A stretch of DNA of 64,000 nt from a halophilic archaeon SHRA6 (lineage in GTDB: Archaea; Halobacteriota; Halobacteria; Halobacteriales; Haloferacaceae), in contig SOPS01000001.1 of assembly GCA_005239175.1 (NCBI GenBank), forward strand, positions 248,001 through 312,000, in the 5' to 3' direction. The translations under genes and the position numbers were made by a program. Shown here piece after piece: positions 8,556 to 17,758 of this stretch. Each line of letters begins with the position of its first letter. Position 1 is the first letter of the stretch. Below the pieces are notes generated by a model. That model had not been told where the DNA came from. It made no database searches and saw only the letters and a program-made list of their open reading frames with translations.

Positions 8556-9305
8556 TCAGGGGAGCTCGCCGCTGCGGATCGCGGCCTCGGCGTCCGAAAG
8601 CGCGTCTTCGGCGTCGAACCCGTCGATAATCGCAGCCAGTTCGTCTCTCGATGCATCCTCAAGCTCGCGAGCAGCGGCTGTGATCGCTGGGATTGCCCGG
8701 AGGATGTTGTCGACGATCGGGATCGCGGCCGCGCGTGCAGACCGCGAGAGCGGGTTGAGATCGATGACGATCTCTGTTTTCCCCATTGCGGCGAGCGCCT
8801 CCGCGCGATCGCCGTCTTCGAGCGGCACAACGACGACATCCGCAGTCCCGATCCCGTCAGCATCGACCTTTGCACGCTCGTGGCTCAAGCCGGGGATCCG
8901 CGCGTCGGCAGTGAGCCCCTTGACATCCGCTGCGCCGTGCTCGCGGAGGTGCGCTGCGATCGCAGTCATGCGCTCGTCTGTCCGGTTGAAGAGATTGATT
9001 TCGATGTCGGCATCAACGGCCGCCGCAAGCGCGACAACTTCCGAAGGAACGAGCGCTGCGACGTTGCCGTTCACCGAGATCACTGGATGGTCCGCCAACA
9101 GCAATGCCGCCGCAGCGGCACGTTCGGCGGCGGCTGCGCTGTCGATCGTCCGCTCGCCCAACAAGTAGTCGAAGGCCTCCCCACGACCCTCTGCAATGAG
9201 CCCCTGTTTGCTCGTGATCCCATTTTCGACGCCGGCCTCAATTCGGTGCCGTGTCAGAAGCGACTGGTATCTGGGGTGGTCTTCGGGGATATCGATCTCG
9301 GTCAT
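8556..9305 (-). CDS. 4-phosphopantoate--beta-alanine ligase (phosphopantothenate synthetase)
   Basis: 249 residues. This is the archaeal PPS family (old DUF137), which joins 4-phosphopantoate to beta-alanine in place of bacterial PanC. The conserved N-terminal IPEDHPRYQSLLTRHRIEAG, the nucleotide-binding HPVISVNGNVAAL, and the C-terminal VVPLEDGDRAEALAAMGK and IDLNPLSRSA segments are all present. The gene is 50 bases downstream of pantoate kinase in the same direction, so the two successive enzymes of the archaeal CoA route are probably co-transcribed. Confidence 0.92.
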   Translation of the reverse strand: MTEIDIPEDHPRYQSLLTRHRIEAGVENGITSKQGLIAEGRGEAFDYLLGERTIDSAAAAERAAAAALLLADHPVISVNGNVAALVPSEVVALAAAVDADIEINLFNRTDERMTAIAAHLREHGAADVKGLTADARIPGLSHERAKVDADGIGTADVVVVPLEDGDRAEALAAMGKTEIVIDLNPLSRSARAAAIPIVDNILRAIPAITAAARELEDASRDELAAIIDGFDAEDALSDAEAAIRSGELP

Positions 9306-9355
9306 ACCGATACCTGCCTGCAGAGGATAAAAAGCCGATCGGGTTTAGGCTGAGA

Positions 9356-10216
9356 TCACCGCGGATGCTCCGAGTCACGGACGAGATGCGCCCCCGCAGG
9401 ATAACACCGACAGACGGCCGGATCGTAGCCGGCATCGGACAATCCCGTGCCGATCGCGAACACGGTCCGTCCAAGCATCGCCATCGCGGCCGTCCCACCA
9501 GCCTCCGCGACTGCTTCGATCGCCTGTTGGACCTCCGTGACCACTAGCCCCGCATCCGTCGAGAACGTGCGTGCGCCATGCATGAGCTGTTCGATCGTCG
9601 GTGTTGCGACCAGCGCCGAAAGCGCCTGTTCACCAGCCGCAGTGAGCGCTTCGGTATCCCCGGAGAGCACTGACTCCGTCGAGAGTTCGCCGAACGTACA
9701 GTATTCAATCCGCGGTGACGCAGGAATGCCGTCAAGCTCACCGTGGCCGGGCGCGCCCGGTTCCAGTCGAATTGGCATCCCTCCACGGGCCTGCGCGACA
9801 ACGTCACCGAGGCCGGTGCCCGCTTCGACCTCTGCGCGGTGAGCAATCGCGGTGAGTTCGTTGACAGACCGACCACAGTCGAACCGTGCATTGGCTGAGA
9901 GCGCAGTGCCGAGTGCGATCGCACCCGAGACACCGAACCCCGCCCCGAGTGGGAGCGGAGTCTGTGCGTGGACAGCCGCAGAGACATCGAGCGATCGAAG
10001 CACCGACGCGACAGGCTGGATCGGCGTTGGCTCTCCGTTCAAAACGACAGTCGAGTCTGTGGCTGGCGAGATCGAAAGCGAGACGCCGTGGCTGAGCGCG
10101 ATCCCAGCCCCACGACTGCCGGCAACGAGCGGATCGGGATCTGGCTGCGGGCTGAAAAATGCCGTGATGTGACCGGGGACGAATACGGTTGGCGCCGGAT
10201 CGTCGCTGCCGTCCAT
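9356..10216 (-). CDS. pantoate kinase (archaeal GHMP kinase)
   Basis: 286 residues from the ATG at 10216, ending just above the PPS gene. It phosphorylates pantoate, the step before PPS in archaeal CoA synthesis. The N-terminal FVPGHITAFF and the GHMP glycine loop PLPLGAGFGVSGAIALG are visible, with the third GHMP region near GGTAAMAMLGRTVFAIG. The loop reads GAGFGVSGA instead of the generic GLGSSAA, as usual in pantoate kinases. An upstream in-frame extension to 10300 overlaps the region before the hop promoter and is not preferred. Confidence 0.9.
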   Translation of the reverse strand: MDGSDDPAPTVFVPGHITAFFSPQPDPDPLVAGSRGAGIALSHGVSLSISPATDSTVVLNGEPTPIQPVASVLRSLDVSAAVHAQTPLPLGAGFGVSGAIALGTALSANARFDCGRSVNELTAIAHRAEVEAGTGLGDVVAQARGGMPIRLEPGAPGHGELDGIPASPRIEYCTFGELSTESVLSGDTEALTAAGEQALSALVATPTIEQLMHGARTFSTDAGLVVTEVQQAIEAVAEAGGTAAMAMLGRTVFAIGTGLSDAGYDPAVCRCYPAGAHLVRDSEHPR

Positions 10217-10311
10217 ATGTTCGGTTCGAACAGCGACACCGCAATGAACCCTTCTTTTTGACTGCTCGAAATTGGCTTGTTGTTTACGACGGCTGCTCAA
10301 AGAGCTGAATT

Positions 10312-10326
10312 ACCTTACTGGTATGG
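10312..10326 (+). promoter_or_regulatory. candidate Bat upstream activator site (UAS) for hop
   Basis: ACCTTACTGGTATGG resembles the UAS published for the Halobacterium bop promoter (ACCcnactagTTnGG) with the outer ACC and GG kept and the central ACT preserved; three of the specified positions differ. It lies about 20 bp upstream of the TATA element, close to the bop geometry. A Bat-like gene directly follows hop, which makes the assignment plausible. Confidence 0.55.
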
Positions 10327-10333
10327 CTTGTAG

Positions 10334-10344
10334 TTAATTATATT
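10334..10344 (+). promoter_or_regulatory. TATA box of the halorhodopsin gene
   Basis: TTAATTATATT is a strong AT-rich element in a GC-rich context. A start site 24-27 bp downstream would fall at about 10363-10368, beside the two in-frame ATGs at 10362 and 10371, so the transcript probably has little or no leader. Confidence 0.6.
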
Positions 10345-10361
10345 ACCCGTCATAGTAGAGG

Positions 10362-11222
10362 ATGCAATTTATGACATCGGCCAGTGCGTTATTGTTGGGT
10401 GCACAGGGCGGATTACTACAGTCTTCACGGACACAAACCGAGGTGTTCGAATACATTCTGAGTGACTCGCTGTTGGCGAGTTCCTTCGTCGTGAACATCG
10501 CGCTCGCGGGGTTGACGATCGTCGCGATCGCGTATCTCGCGAGAAATGTGACTGATCCGCGGGCAAAGCTCATCGTCATTTCGACGATGCTCATTTCGGT
10601 CGTCTCGATTTCGAGCTACACGGGGCTTGCATCGGGACTGACCGCGAGCTTCCTCCAAATGCCCGCTGGACACGCATTAGCCGGCGAAGAGGTATTCACC
10701 ATGTGGGGACGGTATCTCACGTGGGCGTTCTCGACACCGTTCATCCTGATCGCACTGGGGCTACTTGCGGGCTCTAACCTCACAAAGATCTCGACATCAG
10801 TCGCGTTCACGATCGCGATGTGTGTTACGGGGCTTGCCGCAGCACTCACCACCTCGTCTGTCGTCATGCGCTGGTGGTGGTTCGTGCTGAGTTCGATCTT
10901 CTTCCTCGTCATCATCTACATCCTGCTGGTCGAGTGGCCCGCAGATGCACAGGCCACGGGAACGACAGACATCTTCAACACGCTGAAGATCCTGACCGTC
11001 ATCACCTGGTTCGGCTACCCACTGCTTTGGTTCCTCGGCGTTGAGGGAATCGCAGTGCTGAACACCGGTATCACCTCGTGGGGGTACAGCCTTCTCGACG
11101 TGATCGCCAAGTACGGAGTGACCCTGCTGATCGTGACGTACGTCGCGAAAGAGCCAGACGAGGTCACCGCCGGATCCGATTACGGTTCCAGCCTCTCGAA
11201 GGTCGTCCCATCGGACGACTGA
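10362..11222 (+). CDS. hop: halorhodopsin, light-driven chloride pump
   Basis: 286 residues with seven TM helices. In helix C the motif RYLTWAFSTP carries Thr120, Ser124 and Thr125, the TSA-type chloride-pump signature; bacteriorhodopsins have Asp at the Thr120 position. Lys250 in LLDVIAK binds retinal and Asp246 completes the counter-ion. Long stretches such as GLAAALTTSS, ILLVEW and GVEGIAVL match halorhodopsins closely. The extracellular B-C loop is shorter than in Halobacterium. The start may be the ATG at 10362 or at 10371. A UAS-like site and TATA box precede it and a Bat-like regulator follows, suggesting light/oxygen control. Confidence 0.96.
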   Translation: MQFMTSASALLLGAQGGLLQSSRTQTEVFEYILSDSLLASSFVVNIALAGLTIVAIAYLARNVTDPRAKLIVISTMLISVVSISSYTGLASGLTASFLQMPAGHALAGEEVFTMWGRYLTWAFSTPFILIALGLLAGSNLTKISTSVAFTIAMCVTGLAAALTTSSVVMRWWWFVLSSIFFLVIIYILLVEWPADAQATGTTDIFNTLKILTVITWFGYPLLWFLGVEGIAVLNTGITSWGYSLLDVIAKYGVTLLIVTYVAKEPDEVTAGSDYGSSLSKVVPSDD

Positions 11223-11328
11223 ACAGTCCGATCAACTGATCTCATCTCGCTCGCACTGTGCGGGCGACTGACCTATTTTTAAAAGAATGAGAGGAATACT
11301 GATAGGTATATAGTGCGTAGAGGGGTAT

Positions 11329-13368
11329 GTGCCGGAGCTTCACGTACTCACTATCGTGCCGGAATGGAACGATCAGATCGCCGCTACGATAGCTGGCCGT
11401 GGACATCGGGTCACAACTGCAGAAACGTCGACGGAGGCGGTTGCAATCGCACTGTCGGACTCGATCGATCGCGTCGTCGTTAGCAGTGAACTCGGCGACG
11501 AACTCGAAACGCTCCAGAACGTGCTCACAGAACACTGTCCAGGGCTGCCTGTGGTGTCGTTCACCCCGGAATCGACTGACTCTGTGAGCGCAAGTGCCAG
11601 TGAGCGGTCCGCAGCGCTTGTGCACGCAGATGGTGCGGACGCGATCGAACGCCTCGTTGCAAAAATCGAGACAGCAGAGCCACCGGTCCAAACGGACTCG
11701 AAAGAGCGCTCGGAGTCATCGCGTTCGTCTACGCGTGGTTCGACGGTGATAGATGACGGAGCTTCGAGAGCAGGTGAGCTAAGCGACGACCAGCTGTTTC
11801 GGGCGATCAACCACGCGCCCGTTGGAATCAGCCTCACCGATCCGTCCAAACCGGATAATCCACTCATATATGTCAACGACGCGTGGAAGGAGATCTGTGG
11901 CTACGAGCGCTCAGAGGTACTCGGAGAGAATCCTCGACTCTTGCAGGGAGCAGAAACCGATCCGGAAACAGTCGGTGAGATCCGCGAGGCGATCGAAAAT
12001 AACGAGCCGATTACGACGCGGATCAAAAACTACACCGCTGATGGAAGCCCGTTCTGGAACGAATTGACCGTCGCTCCCGTCCGCGACGACACCGGAGAGG
12101 TCCGTCACTACGTTGGATTCCAAAACGACGTCACACATCTCCACGCGACAGAGGAACTTGCCGAACAGCGTCGTACAGATCTTGCCCACGAAGTTGCGGT
12201 GCTCGAACGGATCCTCTCACGAGTGAGCGGGCTCTTGTACACCATCACGCAGATACTCGTCACCGAAACCGATCGTCGAGCGATCGAGGCGCGGATCTGT
12301 GAGGTTATCGCCGAAACCGACGGCTACATCGCCAGCTGGTTTGGCACCGTTGATGAGGATGATTCGACGCTGACGATTCGAACCGCTGACGGGATCTCGT
12401 CGGTCCAATCAGAGTCCATCGGACTTGAGTCAGTGCCCAGAGAACTCGTCGAAAGCGATGTCGACGGAGGGGTGCGCTCAATCGATCTCTCGGCTGTAGG
12501 AGACCCGCGTCTCGTTCCCGAAGCCGACGATTCGGAGGCGCTGCTCGTCGTCCCACTGCGGTACTCACCAAAGCGCTACGGGCTGTTTTGTGTATACGCC
12601 AATGACGCGGACATACTCGATGATCGCGAAAAAGAGCTGTTTGAATCGATCGGCAATACCATCGCAACCGGGCTCCACGTGATCGAAACGGTGCGGATGC
12701 AAACCACCAAGCGGGTTCACGAGACACGCTTTGAGATCGCCGATCCGTCGTTTGTGCTCGCAGACATTGCAGCCCGGCTGGAGGCAGATATCGAGTATAC
12801 GGGAATCACCGGCGGACGAGACGGGTCGGGGTACGAACTGTACCTCCAGGCGAGCGGGGCGATCGACCACGAAATCGACAGTCTCACCGAGTGTGAATCC
12901 GTCGAGTCTGTGCGGGTGATCACCGAATCCGACACGTCGGTTGCGTTCTCGGTGACGGCGTCGGCGCTCTCTCCGTTCGTCGAACTCTCACAGTACGGCG
13001 CGTCGGTCGTCGACGCGGCGGCGACCCCAGAGTGCGCAGAGATTGTCGTCGAATCTCCGGCCGAACAAGACATCAGGTCGCTTTTTGAACAGCTCGAATC
13101 GATGTACGAGACGGTTCGACTCGTTTCCCAGCGCGAGCGCGATCGCCGCCGCAAGCCACAACAAGAGTTCAGCGCACAGCTAGATACAGAACTCACCGGC
13201 AGACAGCGGACGGCAATCGAGAAGGCGTACTTCAACGGCTACTTCGAGTGGCCCCGACCGGTCGACGGAAGTGAGGTCGCCAAAACCATGGATATCTCAA
13301 GACAGACGTTCCACCAGCACCTCCGGGCTGCGGAAAAAAAGCTGATCAGCGCGTATCTCGGCGAGTGA
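11329..13368 (+). CDS. bat: Bat-like (bacterio-opsin activator) transcription regulator
   Basis: 679 residues, GTG start. Domains in order: a receiver-like N-terminal region (~1-115) lacking an obvious phospho-Asp, a linker, a PAS/LOV-type domain (~152-275), a GAF domain (~290-445), the Bat-specific beta domain (~460-600) and a C-terminal HTH_10 (~620-672, with SEVAKTMDISRQTFHQHLR as the recognition region). In the PAS domain residues 199-207 read GENPRLLQG where photoactive LOV proteins have GxNCRFLQG, so the flavin-adduct Cys is Pro. Bat activates bop under low oxygen and light in Halobacterium; here it follows hop. A TATA-like GGTATATA lies close to the GTG. Five tandem copies of its 3' end follow. 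Confidence 0.88.
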   Translation: MPELHVLTIVPEWNDQIAATIAGRGHRVTTAETSTEAVAIALSDSIDRVVVSSELGDELETLQNVLTEHCPGLPVVSFTPESTDSVSASASERSAALVHADGADAIERLVAKIETAEPPVQTDSKERSESSRSSTRGSTVIDDGASRAGELSDDQLFRAINHAPVGISLTDPSKPDNPLIYVNDAWKEICGYERSEVLGENPRLLQGAETDPETVGEIREAIENNEPITTRIKNYTADGSPFWNELTVAPVRDDTGEVRHYVGFQNDVTHLHATEELAEQRRTDLAHEVAVLERILSRVSGLLYTITQILVTETDRRAIEARICEVIAETDGYIASWFGTVDEDDSTLTIRTADGISSVQSESIGLESVPRELVESDVDGGVRSIDLSAVGDPRLVPEADDSEALLVVPLRYSPKRYGLFCVYANDADILDDREKELFESIGNTIATGLHVIETVRMQTTKRVHETRFEIADPSFVLADIAARLEADIEYTGITGGRDGSGYELYLQASGAIDHEIDSLTECESVESVRVITESDTSVAFSVTASALSPFVELSQYGASVVDAAATPECAEIVVESPAEQDIRSLFEQLESMYETVRLVSQRERDRRRKPQQEFSAQLDTELTGRQRTAIEKAYFNGYFEWPRPVDGSEVAKTMDISRQTFHQHLRAAEKKLISAYLGE

Positions 13369-13526
13369 CGCGTTCGGATCGTCGCGATTCGCTGCGAGTG
13401 ACGCGTTTGGATCGTCCGATTCGCTGCGAGTGACGCGTTTGGATCGTCCGATTCGCTGCGAGTGACGCGTTTGGATCGTCCGATTCGCTGCGAGTGACGC
13501 GTTTGGATCGTCCGATTCGCTGCGAG
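13366..13526 (+). repeat. five tandem 32-33 bp units starting at the bat stop codon
   Basis: Units start at 13366 (33 bp), 13399, 13431, 13463 and 13495 (32 bp each). Each begins TGACGCGTT, contains GGATCGTC and ends GATTCGCTGCGAG. Units 2-5 are identical; unit 1 differs by C for T and one extra base. The first TGA is the actual bat stop, and each unit end (TGCGAGTGA) mimics the gene end (GGCGAGTGA). The array sits between the converging ends of bat and aspS. Confidence 0.95.
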
Positions 13527-13554
13527 TGCGTGAATCGACGTATTGAGACTGACG

Positions 13555-14859
13555 CTACGGTGAAAGCCGCTGTCGATCGCGGGGGAACAACACGGCTTCA
13601 CGGATGTTCTCTAAGCCGAGGACTGTCATGACGAGCCGCTCGCCGCCGAGTCCGAAGCCGGCGTGTGGCGGCATCCCGTATTTGAACATCTTGGTGTAGT
13701 ACTCGAACGCGTCGGGATCGAGGCCCTGCTGTTCGAATCCCTCGATCAGGTGTTCGTAGCGGTGTTCGCGCTGGCCACCCGAGACGAGTTCCATCCGTGG
13801 GTGCATCAGATCGAAGCCGGTCGACAGCGACTCGTCGTCCTCGTAGTCCATGATGTAGAACGGTTTGATGTCCGAAGGCCAGTCAGTGATGAAGTAGTGC
13901 TCGCCGACGTCCTCGCCAAGGGCGTGTTCACCCTCTGTCGGGAGATCGTCACCCCAGACGAGCTGTTTGTCGAGTGCGCCCGTGGCGTTGATCCGTTCGA
14001 TCGCCTCCTCGTAGGTGAGCCGCGGGAAGTCACCCTCGGGGACCTCAAACTCGTCGGCAATACCGAGCGCCTCGAGCTGTGGCTCGCAGTTTTCCGCAAC
14101 CGCTTCGTAGACGGACTTGACGATCGCCTCAGCGACGTCCATCGCCTCGGTGTGATCACAGAAGGCGCCCTCGAAGTCGATCGAGGTTGCCTCGTTGAGG
14201 TGTCGCGGCGTGTTGTGTTCCTCTGCGCGGAAGATTGGCCCGATTTCGAAGACGCGCTCGATACCCGAGCCCGCAATGAGCTGTTTGAAAAGCTGTGGGC
14301 TCTGGTTCATGAACGCCTCCTCGCCGAAGTAGGTGATCGGGAACAGCTCCGTGCCGCCCTCCGTACCGGTCGCGACGATTTTCGGGGTGTTGATCTCCGT
14401 GCAATCGTGTGCGCGGAACGTCTCGCGTGCCGCGCGCTGAATCTCAGAGCGAATCTCGAAGATCGCCTTCACTTCCGGTTTGCGGAGATCGAGCGTCCGG
14501 TTGTTGAGCCGCGTCGACAGCTCTGCGTCGACCTTCCCGGAGGGGTCAAGCGGGAGTTCGGTGTCGGCTTCAGCAACGACCTCAACTGCCGTCGGTGTGA
14601 TCTCAACACCTGTCGGCGCGCGCGGCTCCTCGTCAACTGCGCCAGTCACTGAGATAACAGATTCCCGGGAGACACCGAGACCAGTTTCGACGAGCGCGTC
14701 GTCCATCTCGTCTTTTTCGAATTTGACCTGGATTTTGCCCGTTCGGTCGCGGAGAATGAGAAAGGCGATCCCGCCGAGGTCACGGATCTCGTGGACCCAC
14801 CCGGCGACGGTGACGTCCTCACCCGGCGCTGCGTCTTCAGTATACGTTCGGTTTCGCAT
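13555..14859 (-). CDS. aspS: aspartyl-tRNA synthetase
   Basis: 434 residues from the ATG at 14859. An N-terminal OB-fold anticodon-binding domain ([22 protein letters not shown]) precedes the class II catalytic domain: motif 2 around [12 protein letters not shown] and motif 3 in [11 protein letters not shown]. It is the archaeal/eukaryotic-type AspRS without the bacterial insertion. Halobacterium AspRS is known to be non-discriminating (also charges tRNA-Asn for the amidotransferase route); whether this one is cannot be decided from the sequence. The gene ends 29 bases beyond the tandem repeat array. Confidence 0.95.
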   Translation of the reverse strand: MRNRTYTEDAAPGEDVTVAGWVHEIRDLGGIAFLILRDRTGKIQVKFEKDEMDDALVETGLGVSRESVISVTGAVDEEPRAPTGVEITPTAVEVVAEADTELPLDPSGKVDAELSTRLNNRTLDLRKPEVKAIFEIRSEIQRAARETFRAHDCTEINTPKIVATGTEGGTELFPITYFGEEAFMNQSPQLFKQLIAGSGIERVFEIGPIFRAEEHNTPRHLNEATSIDFEGAFCDHTEAMDVAEAIVKSVYEAVAENCEPQLEALGIADEFEVPEGDFPRLTYEEAIERINATGALDKQLVWGDDLPTEGEHALGEDVGEHYFITDWPSDIKPFYIMDYEDDESLSTGFDLMHPRMELVSGGQREHRYEHLIEGFEQQGLDPDAFEYYTKMFKYGMPPHAGFGLGGERLVMTVLGLENIREAVLFPRDRQRLSP

Positions 14860-14934
14860 ACCAATTGGTTGCTGTGGGATACGCATAAAAGACCCCGTTT
14901 CGATCCGATCGGGGGGAAACGTGTCCTGGTGTCC

Positions 14935-15660
14935 TCACTCAGTCGACGGCGAGGTCGCGTGGGCGTCCTTGGCACCGTCGACAGTCTGGGCGACCGCCGC
15001 ACAGCCTTCGTCGTGGAGCAGGTCGCCGACGACGATTACGTCCGCGTGCTGGCCCATCTCGTAGGCTGCCTCGTAGTCGCCGATCCCACCGCCGTAAAAC
15101 AGCGTTGCGTCGTCGAGCCCATCCTGTGCAGCAGCGACGATCTCCGGGTCGCCAAACGTTCCAGAGTACTCGATGTAGACGATTTCCTGGCCGAACATCT
15201 TTTCGGCGACGCGAGCATAGGAGGCGACATCTTCGGGTGATTGATCGCAGTCAGCCTCGGTGTACTCGGCGACCGAAGCGTCAGGATTCATCACGATGTA
15301 CGCTTCTGTCGTGGTCCGGTCCCAATCGAGGCCGTTCTCGATGCGAACCCACTCTTTGTGTGCGCCGACGATCCAGAATGGATCTGTCGAATTGAATACC
15401 GTGGGAATGAGGTAGCCATCGAGCGCCGGCGAGTCGATGACGACAGCCGGGTTCGAAGGCTCTTGATACAGCGGCACGTCGTAGGCCGCACACGCGTCGA
15501 TCACCCGCTGCATCTTTTCTTCGGTCATCCCAAGGGTGCCGCCGATCTCGATCGCGTCTGTGCCAGTTTGACAGACGTCCTCGAACGTCTCACCAGCCAG
15601 CAGCTCCTTGTCGGGATCGATCTTGAGAATATGATCCCACTGCTCCCACGGATTGGTCAT
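14935..15660 (-). CDS. geranylgeranylglyceryl phosphate synthase
   Basis: 241 residues. The enzyme forms the first ether bond of archaeal membrane lipids from geranylgeranyl diphosphate and glycerol-1-phosphate. The PcrB/GGGPS TIM barrel is recognisable: [12 protein letters not shown] at the N-terminus, [33 protein letters not shown] and the phosphate-binding [12 protein letters not shown] followed by [10 protein letters not shown]. It matches the shorter haloarchaeal form of the family. It follows aspS in reverse orientation by 75 bases (both on the minus strand, this one upstream). Confidence 0.93.
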   Translation of the reverse strand: MTNPWEQWDHILKIDPDKELLAGETFEDVCQTGTDAIEIGGTLGMTEEKMQRVIDACAAYDVPLYQEPSNPAVVIDSPALDGYLIPTVFNSTDPFWIVGAHKEWVRIENGLDWDRTTTEAYIVMNPDASVAEYTEADCDQSPEDVASYARVAEKMFGQEIVYIEYSGTFGDPEIVAAAQDGLDDATLFYGGGIGDYEAAYEMGQHADVIVVGDLLHDEGCAAVAQTVDGAKDAHATSPSTE

Positions 15661-15757
15661 TACTCGTTGTTGTTCAGTGTGATAATATAAAGGGTGCGAT
15701 GGCGGATGACGGCGGTATCTAGGGTGAATTATTCGATCTCAGCCGACCGTGAGGGCC

Positions 15758-16783
15758 TCACGATCGGCCGGCGACCCGCACCCCTAACACCGACGCAGAA
15801 ACCCCACCGATCGCCGTCGGCAGCCAGAACATCCCGCCGCGAAACACGAGGACGGCCGCGGTGATCGACGCGACTGCGACGCCGGTCGTCGGCACAAGCA
15901 GCGCAACGAGTGCGGCTTCGATGCCCCCGAGGCCGCCGGGCAGCGGCGCGGCGCCCGCAAGGTACGAAAGCGGCACAACGAAGAGTGGAACGTACAGCGG
16001 AATTGGCTGGCCGATCGCCGCAAAGGCAGCCCCCAACGCAGCGGCCTGACAGAGCCACCCGATGAGAGAGAAGCCGAGGACACCCACGAGCACGGCTTGA
16101 TTTTCGCTGAGCACTTCGATCCGATCGGCGAATCCTGACAGCCGATCGGCGATTGCCAGTTCGATCGCCGCGGGGTCAATCCCAAGTCGCGACAGTCGCC
16201 GGGCAACCCACCCGATAGCAGAAGGCACACGGGTGAGAACAACCGCCTGATAGCGCCACAGGATCCAAAGAATCAGGATGACCGCAACGATGAGCGCGGC
16301 GGCGGATCCGACGGCTGCTTCGACCCGATCGCTGAGCGCGGTGGTCGTCGCGTGGTAGCTGACGCCGACAGCAATGAGCGACACTGACGGGAGCACGTTG
16401 AGCACGTCGACAGTCGCGATTCCGGCGAGTCCAGTTTCGTACCGCGATCCCGAGACCTTCGAGATGAGGAGCGCAGCGATCGGTTCACCCCCGGCCTGCC
16501 CAAACGGGGTGACGTTGTTCGAAAATACGGCCCCCGCATAGACGAGGGTCGCCTTCGGGATAGACAGGGTAACGTCGAGCGTCGAGAGCACTGTCCGGAG
16601 CATGAGACTCCACGCGAAGAGCCACCCAAGCGAGAAGGCGATCGTAACCCCGACCAGCCGCGAGTCCGCCGAAACCAGCGCGTCGACCACACGTTGTGGC
16701 CCCACAATCACAAAGAGCGCAGCGAGAATTGAGATCGCCCCGATCGCGCTGAGAAGAGTGGCCCAGCCGCGCCTCTCTGCCAT
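15758..16783 (-). CDS. UPF0104 / lysylphosphatidylglycerol-synthase-type TM protein
   Basis: 341 residues from the ATG at 16783. About eight TM segments with the family hallmarks FSNNVTPFGQAGGEP in the first half and PLPGGLGGIEAAL in the second. Bacterial relatives flip or transfer aminoacyl-lipids; the archaeal branch is uncharacterised and often sits beside glycosyltransferases. Here it is divergent from a phosphatase/sulfatase-like gene and two glycosyltransferases, which suggests a role in moving or modifying a glycolipid (inference). Confidence 0.85.
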   Translation of the reverse strand: MAERRGWATLLSAIGAISILAALFVIVGPQRVVDALVSADSRLVGVTIAFSLGWLFAWSLMLRTVLSTLDVTLSIPKATLVYAGAVFSNNVTPFGQAGGEPIAALLISKVSGSRYETGLAGIATVDVLNVLPSVSLIAVGVSYHATTTALSDRVEAAVGSAAALIVAVILILWILWRYQAVVLTRVPSAIGWVARRLSRLGIDPAAIELAIADRLSGFADRIEVLSENQAVLVGVLGFSLIGWLCQAAALGAAFAAIGQPIPLYVPLFVVPLSYLAGAAPLPGGLGGIEAALVALLVPTTGVAVASITAAVLVFRGGMFWLPTAIGGVSASVLGVRVAGRS

Positions 16784-16879
16784 ACCGGATATCGGGGAGG
16801 GTATCGACTTGAAACACCCGATACGCAGCTTCGTCGAGGACCGACAAAAATACGTGCTCGCCAAGTGACGTTCATGTAG

Positions 16880-17734
16880 ATGGAGGACCAGCGATTCCTG
16901 GAGTCGGAGTGGGATTACTGCATCGTCCTAGACGCGTGTCGATTTGACACATTTGCAGAGGTGTACGCCGAGTACCTCGACGGAACCCTCGAAAAGCGTC
17001 GCAGCGTTGGGTCCTCAACACCCGAGTGGGCATTCCGAACGTTCACCGGCGAGCACGATATCGCGTACTTTTCGGCCAATCCGTTCATCAACAGCCTCGG
17101 AATCCCGCTCAACGAGCTGAAGTGGGGGGCGAGCTGTGACTATGAGTGGGCTGCAAGCGAGCACATCTCGACAGTGTTCGACGTGTGGAAGTCCGGATGG
17201 GACGACGACCTCGGGACCGTCCCGCCTGCGAGCATGATCGAGGCATTTGACGCCAACACGGCGGCGATCGATCGCGCCGACAGAACAGTCTTACACTACA
17301 TGCAGCCACATGCGCCGTACCTTGCCCGCGAGAAGGGTGGAAAGCTCACCCAGATTCAAAAAGGAATCAAACAGCAAGAAGACGCCGACGAAGGCGGCGG
17401 TAGCGCGCTGTCGGGGCTCGCCGACACGATCCGCCCGAAGATCGAGGGGCGCCTCGACAACAGCACGCTCGCTCAAAAGGCCGGGCTGTGGCTCGAACTC
17501 GATCCGGCGGACGTGCTGAAAAACGGAACGCGCGAGGCGGCGCTGGCACTCTACGAGGAGAATCTCCGCATCGCGCTCGAATCGATCGCCGACCTCGTCG
17601 AGCGCCTCGACGGTCGCGTCGTCGTGACCGCCGACCACGGCGAGGCGTTCGGCGAACAGGGCGTCTGGGAGCACCACATCGAGACGCACATCCCGCCACT
17701 CGTCGAGGTCCCGTGGCTCGAGGTCGCCCAGTGA
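16880..17734 (+). CDS. alkaline-phosphatase-superfamily (sulfatase-like) enzyme
   Basis: 284 residues, short for the superfamily. Metal-site elements are visible: WDYCIVLDACRFDTF (first Asp and a nucleophile-region Cys/Arg pair), HYMQPHAPY in the middle, and VVTADHGEAFGEQGVWEHH near the end. The C/R arrangement resembles the sulfatase nucleophile region, but Cys-x-Pro-x-Arg itself is absent, so sulfatase activity is uncertain; a phosphatase or phosphoglycerol-type transferase is equally possible. It is 24 bases upstream of a glycosyltransferase and probably in one operon with the two GT genes. Similar genes occur in haloarchaeal agl-type clusters. Confidence 0.75.
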   Translation: MEDQRFLESEWDYCIVLDACRFDTFAEVYAEYLDGTLEKRRSVGSSTPEWAFRTFTGEHDIAYFSANPFINSLGIPLNELKWGASCDYEWAASEHISTVFDVWKSGWDDDLGTVPPASMIEAFDANTAAIDRADRTVLHYMQPHAPYLAREKGGKLTQIQKGIKQQEDADEGGGSALSGLADTIRPKIEGRLDNSTLAQKAGLWLELDPADVLKNGTREAALALYEENLRIALESIADLVERLDGRVVVTADHGEAFGEQGVWEHHIETHIPPLVEVPWLEVAQ

Positions 17735-17758
17735 AACCGTTGAGACGGATAACCGAAC

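Noticed and set aside
10362-11222. Bacteriorhodopsin (proton pump)
   Set aside because: The helix C position that is Asp in proton pumps is Thr120, with Ser/Thr following; this is the chloride-pump motif.
13663-14652. 329-codon plus-strand open frame inside aspS
   Set aside because: Antisense shadow of aspartyl-tRNA synthetase.
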